A DNA stretch of 64,000 nucleotides from Synergistaceae bacterium (GCA_016756725.1 JAESII010000008.1:1-64000), one strand, 5' to 3'; numbered from the stretch's first letter, positions 33,181 through 43,450 are shown. Program-made: numbers and translations. The notes: generated from the letters alone by a model not told the origin.

Positions 33181-33208
33181 AAGAAGGGGCCCCTCGGGGC
33201 CCCTTCTT
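33181..33208 (-). terminator. Hairpin downstream of the DUF2703-like gene
   Basis: AAGAAGGGGCCC pairs with GGGCCCCTTCTT over about 12 bp, and a second stem, GGGACCGTC (33226-33234) / GACGGTCCC (33238-33246), stands next to it. The minus-strand tail is only TTC-rich, so termination is probable but not textbook. Confidence 0.6.
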
Positions 33209-33259
33209 GCGTGGTGATCCCTGAAGGGACCGTCGACGACGGTCCCGAGGCTAGACCCC

Positions 33260-33697
33260 TCAGCCGCCGCCGCAGCCGCCGCAGCTGGTGCCGTCGCCGC
33301 CCTCGAGGATGGAGAAGGCGGCCCGGACGAGGCCGTCGGCGACGAGGCCGGGAGGGAGCTTCTGGAAGCGCCGGCCCTCGAAGATGAGGGTGCGGCAGTT
33401 GTCGCAGGCTTCGCCCTCGGCGGGCTCGTGGGTGACCTGAAGGCCCAGGATGTCCTCCAGGGCGATCTCGGCCATCTCGGCCTCGTCGCAGCTGAAGGTG
33501 ACCTGGTTGGCCCTGCGGAGGTTCTCCTCGCTGGCCTCGGCCATCTCGGCTTCCTGGAGCTTCAGTTCCAGGCCCAGCGGGGCCAGGCGGGACGCCATCT
33601 GGGTGCCCAGGTTGCGCAGGGTCTCTGCCGTCTCGCGGCAAGGCTCACAGTCGTGATCCTTGACGATGTAGTGCCTCATGATCAGTTCGGCCATCAT
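33260..33697 (-). CDS. DUF2703-like thiol protein with Cys-rich tail
   Basis: 145 residues, ATG after AGGGGGAATT. RHYIVKDHDCEPCRETAETLR has a CxxC near the first strand, as in thioredoxin-like DUF2703 proteins. A second CxxC follows (ACDNCRTLIFEG), and the chain ends SCGGCGGG. The acidic helical region with repeated AEMAE is unusual. Heavy-metal or redox handling is plausible; no enzyme function is known. Transcribed from its own strong promoter. Confidence 0.65.
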   Translation of the reverse strand: MMAELIMRHYIVKDHDCEPCRETAETLRNLGTQMASRLAPLGLELKLQEAEMAEASEENLRRANQVTFSCDEAEMAEIALEDILGLQVTHEPAEGEACDNCRTLIFEGRRFQKLPPGLVADGLVRAAFSILEGGDGTSCGGCGGG

Positions 33698-33742
33698 AAT
33701 TCCCCCTGAACGTGGAAAGGGTAGGTATTTCTATCGCCCCAT

Positions 33743-33771
33743 ACTATAGAAGGTATGTTGGGGGAAGTCAA
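33743..33771 (-). promoter_or_regulatory. Promoter of the DUF2703-like gene
   Basis: On the minus strand TTGACT (33766-33771), a 17-bp spacer and TATAGT (33743-33748), 45 bp before the start codon. One of the best sigma-70-type matches in the window. Confidence 0.75.
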
Positions 33772-33779
33772 AAGACATT

Positions 33780-33911
33780 TTTGTCGAGCCGGTCTTGGGC
33801 GCGGGAGGCGTGCCCGTCGTGACGGGAAAGAGGCGTCACTTCCCGGAGAAGGAGGCGCTGAGGCTTTTGGGGATGCTTTTTCCCTCTGAGCTGGTGAAGC
33901 TCCCGGGTTAG
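33780..33911 (+). CDS. Possible small reading frame in the gap
   Basis: A + strand frame without a stop reads VEPVLGAGGVPVVTGKRRHF and then FPEKEALRLLGMLFPSEL, ending at TAG 33909-33911 and overlapping the convergent thioesterase stop. Codon third positions are GC-rich as in real genes here. GTG codons serve as possible starts; GGGAGG precedes one at about 10 bp. It may be a gene remnant or chance. Confidence 0.25.
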   Translation, partial: FVEPVLGAGGVPVVTGKRRHFPEKEALRLLGMLFPSELVKLPG

Positions 33912-34336
33912 CGCCGCAGGCTCTTTTCGTCGACTTCGATGAAGAGGGCCTTGAACTGGGCCAGGATCTCCCCGGCCTCGTCGACGATCTCGGCCTCCGT
34001 CGCGATCTTGCGTCCCTTGCGGGAGACGACGCGGCCCAGGGCCTTCAGGGGCCGTCCCATGGGGACGGGCTTCCGGTAGGTCCCTTCCATCCTGGCCGTG
34101 ACGGACCAGATGCCCTCGCCGCGGCGGATGGCCCAGGCCATGGCGTCGTCGGCCAGGGCGGCCTGGATGCCTCCGTGGACGACGCCCTCGTAGCCGCACC
34201 AGCTCCGGTCGGCCTCGAAGGGGATGACGGTCTGTCTCGCCTCGTCGTCCCAGTAGAGGGCGACGGCCAGGCCCCGGGGGTTCTCTTCTTGCGTGCCGCA
34301 GACGAAGCAGCCTGATGAGTTGGGAAGACGTTCCAT
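33908..34336 (-). CDS. PaaI-like hotdog-fold thioesterase
   Basis: 142 residues from the ATG at 34336 after AAAGGAGG. CFVCGTQEENPRGLAVALYW and the catalytic-helix region GYEGVVHGGIQAALADDAMAWA are standard for PaaI/YiiD-type single-domain hotdog proteins, which hydrolyse acyl-CoA thioesters. No operon partner. Substrate unknown. Confidence 0.85.
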   Translation of the reverse strand: MERLPNSSGCFVCGTQEENPRGLAVALYWDDEARQTVIPFEADRSWCGYEGVVHGGIQAALADDAMAWAIRRGEGIWSVTARMEGTYRKPVPMGRPLKALGRVVSRKGRKIATEAEIVDEAGEILAQFKALFIEVDEKSLRR

Positions 34337-34873
34337 GATCGGCCTCCTTTTGTCCCCTTCAGCCGGGCCTCCGAGGCCCTCTTGTGCCTGAGGGGGGATG
34401 GACATGATTGTACCGGCAGGCTAAGATGAAGGCGAGAAGAGCGGAAGTTAAAGGTATTGTCGGAATTCTCCAGACACTTTTATCTGAAATATCACGAAAA
34501 GTCCATGGCCCCTTCAAGCAAAAGGTTAAGAAAAGGGCTATCCTTGTTCCTGAAGGCACGTCGCTGCACCGTCATCTCTGACGTCAACGCTCATCGGACC
34601 TTTTGCCGCTACGTTCTCTTTTCGTCCCGCCTGGGATGCAACATCGTCACGCCATCCGTCACGGCAGCATCCGTTCCTCTTTCGATCTTTCGTCGCTTTT
34701 CATTCGTCCCTGCTGTCGCTTTCTTTCGTCGCGGCCTTCGGAAGGCGTGCCTTCTTTTCCTGATCCGCCCGCTTTTCTTTGCCGTCATCTTTTCACTTCG
34801 CCTTTTTCCGACCAGGGGCCGTCCATGTGGGGCGGCCCTTTTGGGGTCAATCGCTGAGAGGAGGAACCTCACC
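34337..34873 (+). other. Intergenic leader with a strongly pyrimidine-rich stretch
   Basis: 537 bp upstream of the aldo/keto reductase with no credible gene. From about 34600 to 34810 the + strand is dominated by C and T with few purines (for example CTTTCGATCTTTCGTCGCTT), a composition suited to Rho loading. A 6-bp hairpin, GGGCCG (34816-34821) / CGGCCC (34833-34838), followed by TTTT stands just before the ribosome site. A frame open through the region is an artefact of low stop density. Confidence 0.45.
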
Positions 34874-36025
34874 GTGCTCTACCGCAAGATGGGAAAGAGG
34901 GGGACCGAAGTCTCCGCCCTGGGGCTGGGCTGCATGCGCCTGCCCGTGATCGACGGCGACGAGGGCCGCATCGACGAGGTCCGGGCCGAGGCGGTGATCC
35001 GCCGGGCCATCGAGTGCGGCGTCACCTATGTCGATACGGCCTGGCCCTATCACAGGGGTTCGAGCGAGCCCTTCGTCGGCAAGGTGCTGGCCTCTGCCGG
35101 ACTGCGCGACGCGGTGCGGCTGGCGACGAAGCTCCCCGTCTGGGAGGTCCGCAGCCGCGAGGACTGCGACCGCTTCCTGAAGGAGCAGATGGAGCGGCTC
35201 CAGACGGATCACATCGACTTCTATCTCCTTCATGCCCTGAATCGGGAGCGGTGGGAGGCCCTCCTTCCTCTGGGGGTGCTGGATTTTCTCGACGAGGCCC
35301 TCGCCGACGGGCGGATCGGACAGGCCGGTTTTTCCTTTCACGACGAGGCGCCCGTCTTCCGGGAGATTCTCGACAGCTACGACTGGGATTTCTGTCTTCT
35401 CCAGCACAACTACATGGACGTCGCGGCCCAGCAGGGCCTTGAGGGACTGGAGCGGGCCGCCGGAAGGGGGATCGGCGTGGCCGTCATGGAGCCCCTCCGG
35501 GGCGGCCAGCTGGTGATGAAGGTGCCCGCCGCGGTCAAAGAGCTTTTCGAGGCCTCCGGCCGGGGCTGGTGCCCCGCCGAGTGGGCCCTCCGCTGGGTCT
35601 GGAACCACGGGGGCGTCTCCGTCGTCCTCAGCGGCATGGGCTCCGTCGACGAGGTGGAGCGCAATGGGGCCATCGCCGACCGGGCGCCGGCGGGAAATCT
35701 TACCGCCCAGGACCTGGCCTTGATCGATCGGGTGCGGACCTGCTACCGGGAGCGGATCGCCGTGAACTGCACGGGCTGCGGCTACTGCATGCCCTGCCCC
35801 GAAGGGGTCGACATTCCCGGTGTCCTGGCCCTCTACAACGACCTGTCCCTCTATGAGGCGCCCGAAGTCTCCTTCCGCCAGTACGGCCAGGTGATGAACC
35901 CCCGCAAGTGGGCCTCCAACTGCGTGGCCTGCGGCCTCTGCGAGGCGGCCTGTCCCCAGAAGCTGGCCGTCATCGACGAGCTCAGAAAGGCCCATCAGGC
36001 CCTGGGCGCCCCGGCGAGGTCCTAG
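34874..36025 (+). CDS. Aldo/keto reductase with two C-terminal [4Fe-4S] motifs (COG1453)
   Basis: 383 residues from the GTG at 34874, with GAGGAGG about 10 bp upstream. The N-terminal AKR barrel has ALGLGCMRLP, YVDTAWPYHRGSSE (catalytic Asp/Tyr), ATKLPVW, IDFYLLHAL and FSFHD. The C-terminal extension holds CTGCGYCMPCPEGVDIP (~296-312) and CVACGLCEAACPQKL (~349-363), ligands for ferredoxin-type clusters. Common in strict anaerobes; physiological substrate unknown. The next gene starts 2 bp after its stop. Confidence 0.9.
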   Translation: MLYRKMGKRGTEVSALGLGCMRLPVIDGDEGRIDEVRAEAVIRRAIECGVTYVDTAWPYHRGSSEPFVGKVLASAGLRDAVRLATKLPVWEVRSREDCDRFLKEQMERLQTDHIDFYLLHALNRERWEALLPLGVLDFLDEALADGRIGQAGFSFHDEAPVFREILDSYDWDFCLLQHNYMDVAAQQGLEGLERAAGRGIGVAVMEPLRGGQLVMKVPAAVKELFEASGRGWCPAEWALRWVWNHGGVSVVLSGMGSVDEVERNGAIADRAPAGNLTAQDLALIDRVRTCYRERIAVNCTGCGYCMPCPEGVDIPGVLALYNDLSLYEAPEVSFRQYGQVMNPRKWASNCVACGLCEAACPQKLAVIDELRKAHQALGAPARS

Positions 36026-36027
36026 CC

Positions 36028-36798
36028 TTGTGGGGCGCCATCGTCGGCGACGTCGTCGGCTCGGCCTATGAGGGGGCGGGGCTGAAGGTGACCGATTTCC
36101 CCCTCTTTACGGCCCGAAGCCGCTTCACCGATGACACGGTGCTGACCGTGGCCGTCGCCGATGCCCTTCTTTCAGACGGCGATTTCCGCTCCCGCTTTGT
36201 CGCCTACGGGAAGCGCCATTTCGAGGCGGGATTCAGCTCCCGCTTCCGGTCCTGGATCCTTTCGGGCGGGACGGAGTGGAAGGACAGTTGGGGCAACGGC
36301 TCGGCCATGAGGGTCAGCCCCGTGGGGTGGGCCTTCGGCAGCCTCGAGGAGGTCCTCGAGGCTGCCCGGGCGAGCGCCGTCGTCTCCCACGGCCACCCCG
36401 AGGGGATCCGGGGGGCCCAGGCCGTGGCGGCCTCGGTCTTCCTGGCCCGGACGGGGGTGTCCAAGGAGGACCTGGCGCGTTTCGTCGAGAGCCGGTTCGG
36501 CTACGACCTTTCCCGGAGTCTCGAGGTGATCCGGCGGGACTACCGCTTTTCGGCGGCGGCCGCAACGAGTGTCCCCGAGGCTCTCGTCGCCTTTCTGGAG
36601 GCGACGGATTTCGAGGATGCCCTGAGGAAGGCCGTCTCCCTCGGCGGCGACGCCGACACCCAGGCGGCCATCGCCGGCGCCGTGGCCGAGGCCTTTTACG
36701 GCGCTCCTCCAAAGCCGTTTGTCAGCCGAGCCCGGAGCGTTCTGACGGCAGACCTTCTGGCCGTCGTCGATGCCTTTACGGCCCGCTACGGGCCCTGA
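36028..36798 (+). CDS. ADP-ribosylglycohydrolase (DraG family)
   Basis: 256 residues from the TTG at 36028, 2 bp after the previous stop with GGCGAGGT upstream. [13 protein letters not shown] and [17 protein letters not shown] give the first metal-binding Asp pair. [14 protein letters not shown] and [20 protein letters not shown] give the second. DraG enzymes remove ADP-ribose from proteins or nucleic acids. Coupled to the AKR. It converges with the activase gene and overlaps its 3' end by 13 bp. Confidence 0.9.
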   Translation: MWGAIVGDVVGSAYEGAGLKVTDFPLFTARSRFTDDTVLTVAVADALLSDGDFRSRFVAYGKRHFEAGFSSRFRSWILSGGTEWKDSWGNGSAMRVSPVGWAFGSLEEVLEAARASAVVSHGHPEGIRGAQAVAASVFLARTGVSKEDLARFVESRFGYDLSRSLEVIRRDYRFSAAAATSVPEALVAFLEATDFEDALRKAVSLGGDADTQAAIAGAVAEAFYGAPPKPFVSRARSVLTADLLAVVDAFTARYGP

Positions 36799-39700
36799 CG
36801 GTCGGGTGTCCTCTCCCTTTCCATCGCGGCGAGGGATTTTTTCGCCACCGAGAGCATGAGTTTGAGGCGGTTTTTCTGGTTCACCTCGCTCGCTCCCGGA
36901 TCGAAGTCGAGGGGGAGGATGTTGGCCCGGGGGAAGGCCCTGCGGAGGTCGCGGATCATCCCCTTGCCGAAGATGTGGTTGGGCAGGCAGGCGAAGGGCT
37001 GGATGCAGACGATGTTGTCCACGCCTCCTTCGAGGAGTTCCACCATCTCGCCCACGAGGAACCACCCCTCGCCGGACTGGTTGCCCAGGGAGAGGTGGCG
37101 CGAGGCTCCCCTGGCGATGGCGGCGATCGTCGAGGGGGGGCAGAAGCGGGAACTGGCTTCAAGGGCGCGGCGGAGGCCGCGCCTTTTGCGTTCGAAGAGG
37201 GCGATCAGGGCCTGGGCGCCCAGGCTCCAGGCCAGAGAGCCCGAGAGGATGTCGTGGCTGACCTTGTGGTCGTAGAGGCAGTAGAGGCCGAAATCGAGGA
37301 GGTCCGGCACGACCACCTCGGCCCCCTCCTCCTCAAGGAAGCGGACGATGTCGTTATTGGCTCCGGGGTGGTATTTGACGAGGATCTCGCCGACGATGCC
37401 GACGCGGGGCCGCCGTCGCTCCTCGATGGGAAGGGCGTCGAAGTCGGCGACGATGGCCTCCAGGGCCCGGCCCAGCCCTTTGCCGTCACCGGCGGTGATG
37501 AAGTCGATGCAGCGTTTCGACCAGTGGGCACAGAGGGCATCGGCGGCGCCCCTGACGGTCTCGTAGGGGCGGACCCGGTAGAGGACGCGCATGAGGAGGT
37601 CGCCGACGAGGGTGCCTCTCAATGCGTCGCGGAGGAGGGGAAGGGTGATCTTGAAGCCCGGGTGGCGCTCCAGGGCCGCCGAGAGGGCCACGGGGACGAC
37701 AGGGACGTGGCCGAAGCCGTTGTCGGCCAGGGCCTTGCGCATGAGAGCCACGTAGTTGGTGGCCCGGCAGCAGCCTCCCGTCTGGGGGAGGACGACGGCG
37801 GACCGGTCGGGATCGTACCGTCCCGACTTGAGGGCCTGCAGGGCCTGGCCGACGAGGATGATGCTGGGGTAGCAGGCGTCGTTGTTGACGCTCCTTAGCC
37901 CCTCCTCGACGGTCGAGGCGTCGACGTGGAGGAGCACCTCCAGGGGGTAGCCGTTGCGGGCGAAGGCGGCCTGGAGGAACTGGAAGTGGATGGGCGACAT
38001 CTGAGGCGCCAGGAGGGTGTAGCTCTCCCTCATGGGGCGGGTGAAGAGGACCTTGGCCCTGCGCTCGAGGGCCCGGGCGGCCCGGATCGGGGCGGGCGTG
38101 CGCTTTTTTCGTTCCTCCAGGGCGGCCAGGAGGGAGCGGATGCGGATCCGCGCCGTGCCGAGGTTGCTGATCTCGTCCACCTTGAGGAGGGTGAAGAGCC
38201 TGCCCGAGCGGGCGAGGATCTCCCGGACCTGGTCGGCCGTGATGGCATCGAGGCCGCAGCCGAAGGAGGTGATCTGGACCAGCTCCAGGTCGTCCCGGCT
38301 CGCCACGAAGGCCGCCGCCCGGTAGAGGCGGCTGTGATAGAGCCACTGGTCGACGACGCGCAGCGGCTCGCCCTGACCGGCCAGGTGGGCGACCGAATCT
38401 TCGGTGAGGACGGCCAGGCCCAGGCCGGTGATCATCTCGGCGATGCCGTGGTGGATCTCGCCGTCGACGTGGTAGGGCCGCCCGGCGAGGACGATGCCCC
38501 TCAGCCCCTTGCGGGCCATGAGGGCCAGGGCCCGCTCTCCCTCGCGGCGGCTGTCGGCCTTGAAGCGGGCCAGCTCGGCGTAGGCGGCCCGGAGGGCCCG
38601 TTCCACCTCGGCCCGTCCCAGCCTTTCCGGGGCCAGCTCCTCAAGGAGGCGCCGTCCCATCCGGGAGGGCGCGTCGAGGGGGAGGAAGGGGTGGTAGAAG
38701 CGGACGCCCGAGGCCTCGAGGATCTCCATGTTGGCGGCGATCGTCTCGGGGTAGGAGGTGACGACGGGGCAGTTGTAGTGGTTGTCTGTCTCCCCCTCGG
38801 GGATGTTGAGGGGGATGGAGGGGTAGAAGATCTTCGTCGCTCCCCGCAAGACGAGGTCGGCGATGTGGCCGTGGACCAGCTTGGCCGGGTAGCAGACCGA
38901 ATCGGAGGGGATCGTCTCCATGGCCGATTCGTAGAGGCGCCGCGACGACGGTGACGAGAGGAGCACCCGGTAGCCCAGCTCGGTGAAGAGGGTGAACCAG
39001 AAGGGGTAGTCCTCGTAGAGATTGAGGGCGCGGGGGATGGCCATGATGCCCCGGGGGGCGTCCTTTTCGGCCAGGGGCCGGTAGCCGAAAAGCCGTTTTT
39101 CCTTCCAGGCGTAGAGGTTGGGGATGTCGTCACGGCGCCTTTCGAGGCCGGCGCCGCGCTCGCAGCGGTTGCCGGAGATGAAGGTCCGACCGTCGGGAAA
39201 GCGGCGGACCGTGACGGCGCAGTTGTTGCCGCAGAGGCCGCAACGGCGGCTCTCGGCGGGACTGGCGAAGGCGGCAAGATCGCCGGGGGAGATGAGGGCC
39301 GTCTTCATTCCCGTCCGCCAGCCGTTGCGGGCGATGAGGGCGGCGCCGAAGGCGCCCATGAGACCGGCGATGTCGGGCCGCAGCACCTCCCGGCCCAGGA
39401 GGTTCTCCAGGGCCCTCAGGACGGCGTCGTTGTTGAAGGTGCCTCCCTGGACGACGATCGATGGGCCCAGTTCGGCCGGGTCGCGGAGACGGATCACCTT
39501 GAAGAGGGCGTTGCGGATGACCGAGTAGGCCAGTCCGGCGGCGAGGTCGCCGATCTCGGCTCCTTCCTTGAGGGCCTGACGGACCTTGGAGTTCATGAAG
39601 ACGGTGCAGCGCGTTCCCAGGTCGACGGGGGACGAGGCCGAGAGGGCCTGGCGGGAGAAGTCCTGGACGGAGAGCCCCAGGGCCTGGGCGAAGGTCTCGA

Positions 39701-41051
39701 TGAAGGAGCCGCAGCCTGAGGAGCAGGCCTCGTTGAGCATGATGGCGTCGATGACGCCGTCGTGGACGAAGAGGCTCTTCATGTCCTGGCCGCCGATGTC
39801 GAGGACGAAGGTCACGTCGGGGGCGAAGAACTGAGCCGCCCGACAGTGGGCGACGGTCTCGATTTCGCCGCCGTCGACGGAGAGGGCCCTCTTGAGGATC
39901 TCCTCGCCGTAGCCGGTGACGACGGAGCGGGCGATGACGGCTCCTTCGGGCAGGGCGGCGTAGAGGTTCCTGAGGGCTTCGACGGCCGATTCGAGGGGCC
40001 TGCCGCCGTTGCTGCCGTAGTGGCTGTGGAGGAGCTCCCCCCTGCGGGAGAGGACGACGAGTTTCGTCGTCGTCGAGCCGGCGTCGATGCCGAGAAAGAC
40101 GGGGCCCCTGTGGGAGGCCAGGTCGGCCCGGGCCAGGCGGCACCGGTCGTGGCGGGCCCGGAAGGCTTCGTGCTCGGCAGAGGAGGCGAAGAGGGGGGGC
40201 AGCTGGGCGGCGCCCCTCTCCTTCTTGCGGACGAGCCCGGCAAAGGCCGCCCGGAGTTCCTCCCAGGGGCGGGAGGGCTGATCGCGGGCCGCCAGAGCGG
40301 CGCCGAGGGCCACGAAAAAGAGTCCCTCCTCGGGGAGGAGAACCCGGTCGGCGGTGAGGCGCAGCGTCTCGATGAAGCGTCTTCGGAGCTGGGGGAGAAA
40401 GTGAAGGGGGCCGCCGAGGAAGACGATCTTCCCCTTCAGGGGGCGCCCCTGGGCGAGGCCCGTCAAGGTCTGGTTGACGACGGCCTGGAAGATGGAGGCG
40501 GCGATGTCCTCCCGGGAGGCGCCCTCGTTGAGGAGGGGCTGGATGTCGGCCTTGGCGAAGACGCCGCAGCGGGAGGCGACGGGGTAGATCTGGCTGGCCT
40601 TGGCGGCCAGAGCGTCGAGGCCGGCGGCGTCGGTCTGGAGGAGGGCGGCCATCTGGTCGATGAAGGCCCCCGTCCCGCCGGCGCAGACGCCGTTCATGCG
40701 CTGTTCCACGGCGCCCCGGAGGTAGGTGATCTTGGCGTCCTCGCCGCCGAGTTCGATGAGGGTGTCCGCCTCGGGAAGACGCCACTCGACGGCCGTCGTG
40801 CAGGCGATGACCTCCTGGACGAAGGGCAGGGCGAGGGCCTCGGCCGGGGCCATGCCGCCGAAGCCCGTCAGGGCGAGGGCCACGGTCCGGCCCGTCAGGA
40901 GGGGTTGGGCCTCGTCGAGTAGGGCCAGCAGGGTGCCGGGAATATCCGAATAGTGACGGCGGTAGAGGGAGAGGGCGATCCGCTCTCCGTCAAGGATGAC
41001 CAGCTTGGCCGTGGTGGAACCGAGATCGACGCCCAGGTGGCAGGGTGCCAT
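36786..41051 (-). CDS. Giant acyl-CoA dehydratase activase (two BadF/HgdC ATPase domains + DUF2229/HgdB-like)
   Basis: 1421 residues from the ATG at 41051 (GGAGGCGTCG upstream). Two ASKHA ATPase domains: [16 protein letters not shown] with [14 protein letters not shown] (~1-260), and [15 protein letters not shown] with [16 protein letters not shown] (~320-580). A cysteine cluster [12 protein letters not shown] follows at ~600, then a DUF2229 region ([18 protein letters not shown]) and a COG3581-type C-terminus ([13 protein letters not shown]). It is the fused R-type activator family that drives ATP-dependent electron injection into 2-hydroxyacyl-CoA dehydratases. Clients are not in this window. 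Confidence 0.9.
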   Translation of the reverse strand: MAPCHLGVDLGSTTAKLVILDGERIALSLYRRHYSDIPGTLLALLDEAQPLLTGRTVALALTGFGGMAPAEALALPFVQEVIACTTAVEWRLPEADTLIELGGEDAKITYLRGAVEQRMNGVCAGGTGAFIDQMAALLQTDAAGLDALAAKASQIYPVASRCGVFAKADIQPLLNEGASREDIAASIFQAVVNQTLTGLAQGRPLKGKIVFLGGPLHFLPQLRRRFIETLRLTADRVLLPEEGLFFVALGAALAARDQPSRPWEELRAAFAGLVRKKERGAAQLPPLFASSAEHEAFRARHDRCRLARADLASHRGPVFLGIDAGSTTTKLVVLSRRGELLHSHYGSNGGRPLESAVEALRNLYAALPEGAVIARSVVTGYGEEILKRALSVDGGEIETVAHCRAAQFFAPDVTFVLDIGGQDMKSLFVHDGVIDAIMLNEACSSGCGSFIETFAQALGLSVQDFSRQALSASSPVDLGTRCTVFMNSKVRQALKEGAEIGDLAAGLAYSVIRNALFKVIRLRDPAELGPSIVVQGGTFNNDAVLRALENLLGREVLRPDIAGLMGAFGAALIARNGWRTGMKTALISPGDLAAFASPAESRRCGLCGNNCAVTVRRFPDGRTFISGNRCERGAGLERRRDDIPNLYAWKEKRLFGYRPLAEKDAPRGIMAIPRALNLYEDYPFWFTLFTELGYRVLLSSPSSRRLYESAMETIPSDSVCYPAKLVHGHIADLVLRGATKIFYPSIPLNIPEGETDNHYNCPVVTSYPETIAANMEILEASGVRFYHPFLPLDAPSRMGRRLLEELAPERLGRAEVERALRAAYAELARFKADSRREGERALALMARKGLRGIVLAGRPYHVDGEIHHGIAEMITGLGLAVLTEDSVAHLAGQGEPLRVVDQWLYHSRLYRAAAFVASRDDLELVQITSFGCGLDAITADQVREILARSGRLFTLLKVDEISNLGTARIRIRSLLAALEERKKRTPAPIRAARALERRAKVLFTRPMRESYTLLAPQMSPIHFQFLQAAFARNGYPLEVLLHVDASTVEEGLRSVNNDACYPSIILVGQALQALKSGRYDPDRSAVVLPQTGGCCRATNYVALMRKALADNGFGHVPVVPVALSAALERHPGFKITLPLLRDALRGTLVGDLLMRVLYRVRPYETVRGAADALCAHWSKRCIDFITAGDGKGLGRALEAIVADFDALPIEERRRPRVGIVGEILVKYHPGANNDIVRFLEEEGAEVVVPDLLDFGLYCLYDHKVSHDILSGSLAWSLGAQALIALFERKRRGLRRALEASSRFCPPSTIAAIARGASRHLSLGNQSGEGWFLVGEMVELLEGGVDNIVCIQPFACLPNHIFGKGMIRDLRRAFPRANILPLDFDPGASEVNQKNRLKLMLSVAKKSLAAMERERTPDRQGP

Positions 41052-41162
41052 GAGACGACGCCTCCGTGAGCTCCCTTGCCCTCCGGCCCCTCTCGGGAGG
41101 GGGTGCGATGGTGGCGGTAGGGAGGAGACTCCTCCTGAGCATAGCCAGGTTGTATGGAATGT

Positions 41163-41319
41163 CAAGCCGTCACATGAGGCTCCGTTTAACGGCAAGCTCG
41201 GGACTTTTTGGCGGTACAGAGTCGGAGACTATCGCCTGATCTGCTCGATTGAAGACGAGAAGGTGACGATCGTCGTGGTCCCGATAGGCCACAGGAGAGA
41301 GGTCTACAGAAAGGAATAG
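41163..41319 (+). pseudogene. RelE/ParE-like toxin gene, 5'-truncated
   Basis: The frame ending at TAG 41317-41319 reads [20 protein letters not shown] and then CSIEDEKVTIVVVPIGHRREVY, the C-terminal two-thirds of a RelE toxin with its last catalytic strand. Upstream of about 41163 the frame runs into DNA belonging to the activase leader and shows no toxin N-terminus or start. No antitoxin is adjacent. A decayed toxin-antitoxin remnant followed by its own terminator. Confidence 0.75.
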
Positions 41320-41360
41320 CGAGGCCCGGTGAAGGAGATGCCGGGCCTCGCTTCCTTTTT
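41319..41360 (+). terminator. Terminator after the relE remnant
   Basis: 11-bp stem GCGAGGCCCGG (41319-41329) / CCGGGCCTCGC (41341-41351), loop 11 nt, then TTCCTTTTT on the + strand. It may also limit the convergent GntR transcript. Confidence 0.8.
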
Positions 41361-41377
41361 GGGGTTTTGCCTCGGCC

Positions 41378-42046
41378 TCAGCCTTCTCGCTCGTTGGCGA
41401 TGCGGGTCAGGCGGAGGCAGGAGCGGGAGGAGCGGATGTGGATGGCCATGGCCGCCCTGGCGCTGGCTCCGTCGCCCCGGGCGAGGTGGCGGACGATTTC
41501 GCCGTGCTCCCGGAAGGAGTCCATCTCGTCGGGGCCGATGGTGTAGAAGGGGTCGAGGAGGGAGAGAAAGACGTTGGTCATGGTGAGGTATTTTTTCACG
41601 GCCTCTTCGAGGACGGCGTTGCCCGAGAGGGAGGCGATGAGGCCGTGAAAGGCGTCGTTGACAGCCATGTAGCGCTCCAGGTCGCGGGCCCGGAAGGCCT
41701 CGACCTCTTCGGCGCGGAGCTCGTCGAGGCGGACCGTGTCGGAGGGGCGGATGTGCCGGCAGGCCAGGGCGATCGCCTCGGGCTCGAGGATCTCCCTCAT
41801 GAAGTAGGTGTCGCGGACGAGCTCCTGCGACGGCTGCATGACCTGGGCGCCGAGGTTGGCGTTGAGGGCCACCATGCCGTCGGCGGCGAGGCGCCTCATG
41901 GCGTTCCGTATCGGCGTGCGGCTGATGCCGAGCTCGTCGGCGATCTGGGGTTCCGAGAGACGGCTCCCCGGCTGCCACCGCCGGGCGATGATGGCCCGGC
42001 GGATGTGCTGGTAGGCCTGTTCTTCGAGATTGCGGTGTTTGGCCAC
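41378..42046 (-). CDS. GntR-family (FadR/FCD) transcriptional regulator
   Basis: 222 residues. HTH part: YQHIRRAIIARRWQPGSRLSE, then IADELGISRTPIRNAMRRL. The FCD domain carries EPEAIALACRHI, NDAFHGLIA and EHGEIVRHLARGD with the metal-site His residues. It lies 23 bp downstream of the saccharopine-dehydrogenase-like gene on the same strand, so it probably controls that gene in response to an amino-acid-derived ligand. Confidence 0.9.
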   Translation of the reverse strand: MAKHRNLEEQAYQHIRRAIIARRWQPGSRLSEPQIADELGISRTPIRNAMRRLAADGMVALNANLGAQVMQPSQELVRDTYFMREILEPEAIALACRHIRPSDTVRLDELRAEEVEAFRARDLERYMAVNDAFHGLIASLSGNAVLEEAVKKYLTMTNVFLSLLDPFYTIGPDEMDSFREHGEIVRHLARGDGASARAAMAIHIRSSRSCLRLTRIANEREG

Positions 42047-42069
42047 GGGCAGACGGAAGCGATGGGGCC

Positions 42070-43221
42070 CTAGCGGGCGTCGCGGACGATCCGGGTCGTC
42101 TCGCGGTAGTGAAGGCCGCGCTCTTTTTGTTCGGCCATGACGAAATCGTAGAGCCTGTCGTCGGAGGCGAGGAGCTCCGGCGCCAGCACGCCTTTGCGGG
42201 GGATGAGGCCTCGGGCGACGGCCCGGGCGAAGATGGCGCAGGTGAAGGCCGTGCAGCGGGCCATGGAGGTCGTCCCCGTCGTCTCGTCGTAGCGGTCCAG
42301 CAGGTCCCAGGTGGTGGTGACCTCGTCACGGCCCCGGTAGCCGCTGACGGTGACGCGCATGACCGTCAGGTCCCGGTCGCCCTTGGCGGGCTCCATCTTC
42401 CACAGGGGCAGAAGGAGGTCGGCCGTTATCTCCAGGGGGACGACGTCGACGCCGCCGAGACGGCGGGGCTCCTTGTCGAAGAGGCCCATCGAACGGAGAA
42501 GCCTCATCTGTTCCACGTGGCCGGGCCAGCGCATGGTCATCTCCGCCACGGTCCGGCCGCGGATGTTCTTGGCCAGGCTGCGCAGGCCGTCGGTGTAGAA
42601 GACCTCCAGTGTCCCCAGGCCGGGGAACTCCTTGAGGTGCAGCCCCGAGGCGGCCTCGACGGTGACTTCCTTGCCCTCTTCGATGATCCGCGCCGGCCGC
42701 AGGAACTCGTCGATGCAGTCCAGGGGGGACCAGGTGGCCTTGTAGTTGAAGGGAGGCTCGGGGTTGGCGGGGATGCCGCCGACGTAGATGAAGGCCTCCG
42801 TCACCTCGTCGACGAGGGAGGCGCCGCGGCCCATGAGGAAGTTGGACATGCCCGGGGCGACGCCGATGTCAGGCACGACGGTGACGTCCCGGGCCAGGGC
42901 CGCTCCGTTGAGAAGATCGAAGTCCTCGGCCATGAAGGAGATGTCGCAGAGGTTCCCGCCCAGGCCGATGACGGTCTCCATCATGGCGTAGCCCAGGGCG
43001 CCGGGGACGCCGGCGGTGACGATGTCGGCCTCCTTGACGAAGGGTGCCAGCTCGTCGGCGCTGGTGGCGGAGGCGACGGCCGTTCTGACCTGGGGGAGCC
43101 GGGCCTGAAGCTCGGCGAGACGTCCTTCGTCCCTGTCGACGACGGTGACGTCGAAGTCGCGGGAAAGGTCCTGGGCGATGACGTGGCCGATCATTCCGCA
43201 ACCGATCTGGAGCGCTTTCAT
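42070..43221 (-). CDS. Saccharopine dehydrogenase/lysine 6-dehydrogenase-like enzyme
   Basis: 383 residues from the ATG at 43221 (GGAAGGACG upstream). GCGMIGHVIAQDLSRDFDVTV is the NAD(P) loop of the saccharopine dehydrogenase fold. GLHLKEFPGLGTLEVFYTDGL and KNIRGRTVAEMTMRWPGHVEQM mark the catalytic/substrate domain shared with lysine 6-dehydrogenase. It would oxidise lysine or a related amino acid, fitting an amino-acid-degrading anaerobe. Strong own promoter; followed by a GntR regulator. Confidence 0.85.
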   Translation of the reverse strand: MKALQIGCGMIGHVIAQDLSRDFDVTVVDRDEGRLAELQARLPQVRTAVASATSADELAPFVKEADIVTAGVPGALGYAMMETVIGLGGNLCDISFMAEDFDLLNGAALARDVTVVPDIGVAPGMSNFLMGRGASLVDEVTEAFIYVGGIPANPEPPFNYKATWSPLDCIDEFLRPARIIEEGKEVTVEAASGLHLKEFPGLGTLEVFYTDGLRSLAKNIRGRTVAEMTMRWPGHVEQMRLLRSMGLFDKEPRRLGGVDVVPLEITADLLLPLWKMEPAKGDRDLTVMRVTVSGYRGRDEVTTTWDLLDRYDETTGTTSMARCTAFTCAIFARAVARGLIPRKGVLAPELLASDDRLYDFVMAEQKERGLHYRETTRIVRDAR

Positions 43222-43261
43222 GTGTTCACGTCCTTCCGGGGGATTGTGCCGCTTGGATACC

Positions 43262-43289
43262 ATTATAGAGAGATGTGTCCATAGGTCAA
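43262..43289 (-). promoter_or_regulatory. Promoter of the saccharopine-dehydrogenase-like gene
   Basis: On the minus strand TTGACC (43284-43289), 16-bp spacer, TATAAT (43262-43267), about 40 bp before the ATG. Confidence 0.75.
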
Positions 43290-43450
43290 GAAAGAGGCCG
43301 TCAAGATCGGCTTTTTTGCCGTTGGGAGGGGGGAAAGGATACAGAAAGAAAAAGGGCCCGGTGCTCCGATCTGGCACGGGAGGTGGAGCTCCCGGCGCCG
43401 TCGGTGAGGGGGGCTTCCCGGCTTTCGTCGTCGCCGGCGTCTTCTGCAGG

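Noticed and set aside
34457..34873. N-terminal extension of the aldo/keto reductase
   Set aside because: The stretch is Phe/Arg-rich pyrimidine-tract translation with no AKR features. The GTG at 34874 has a good ribosome site and starts at the conserved barrel strand.
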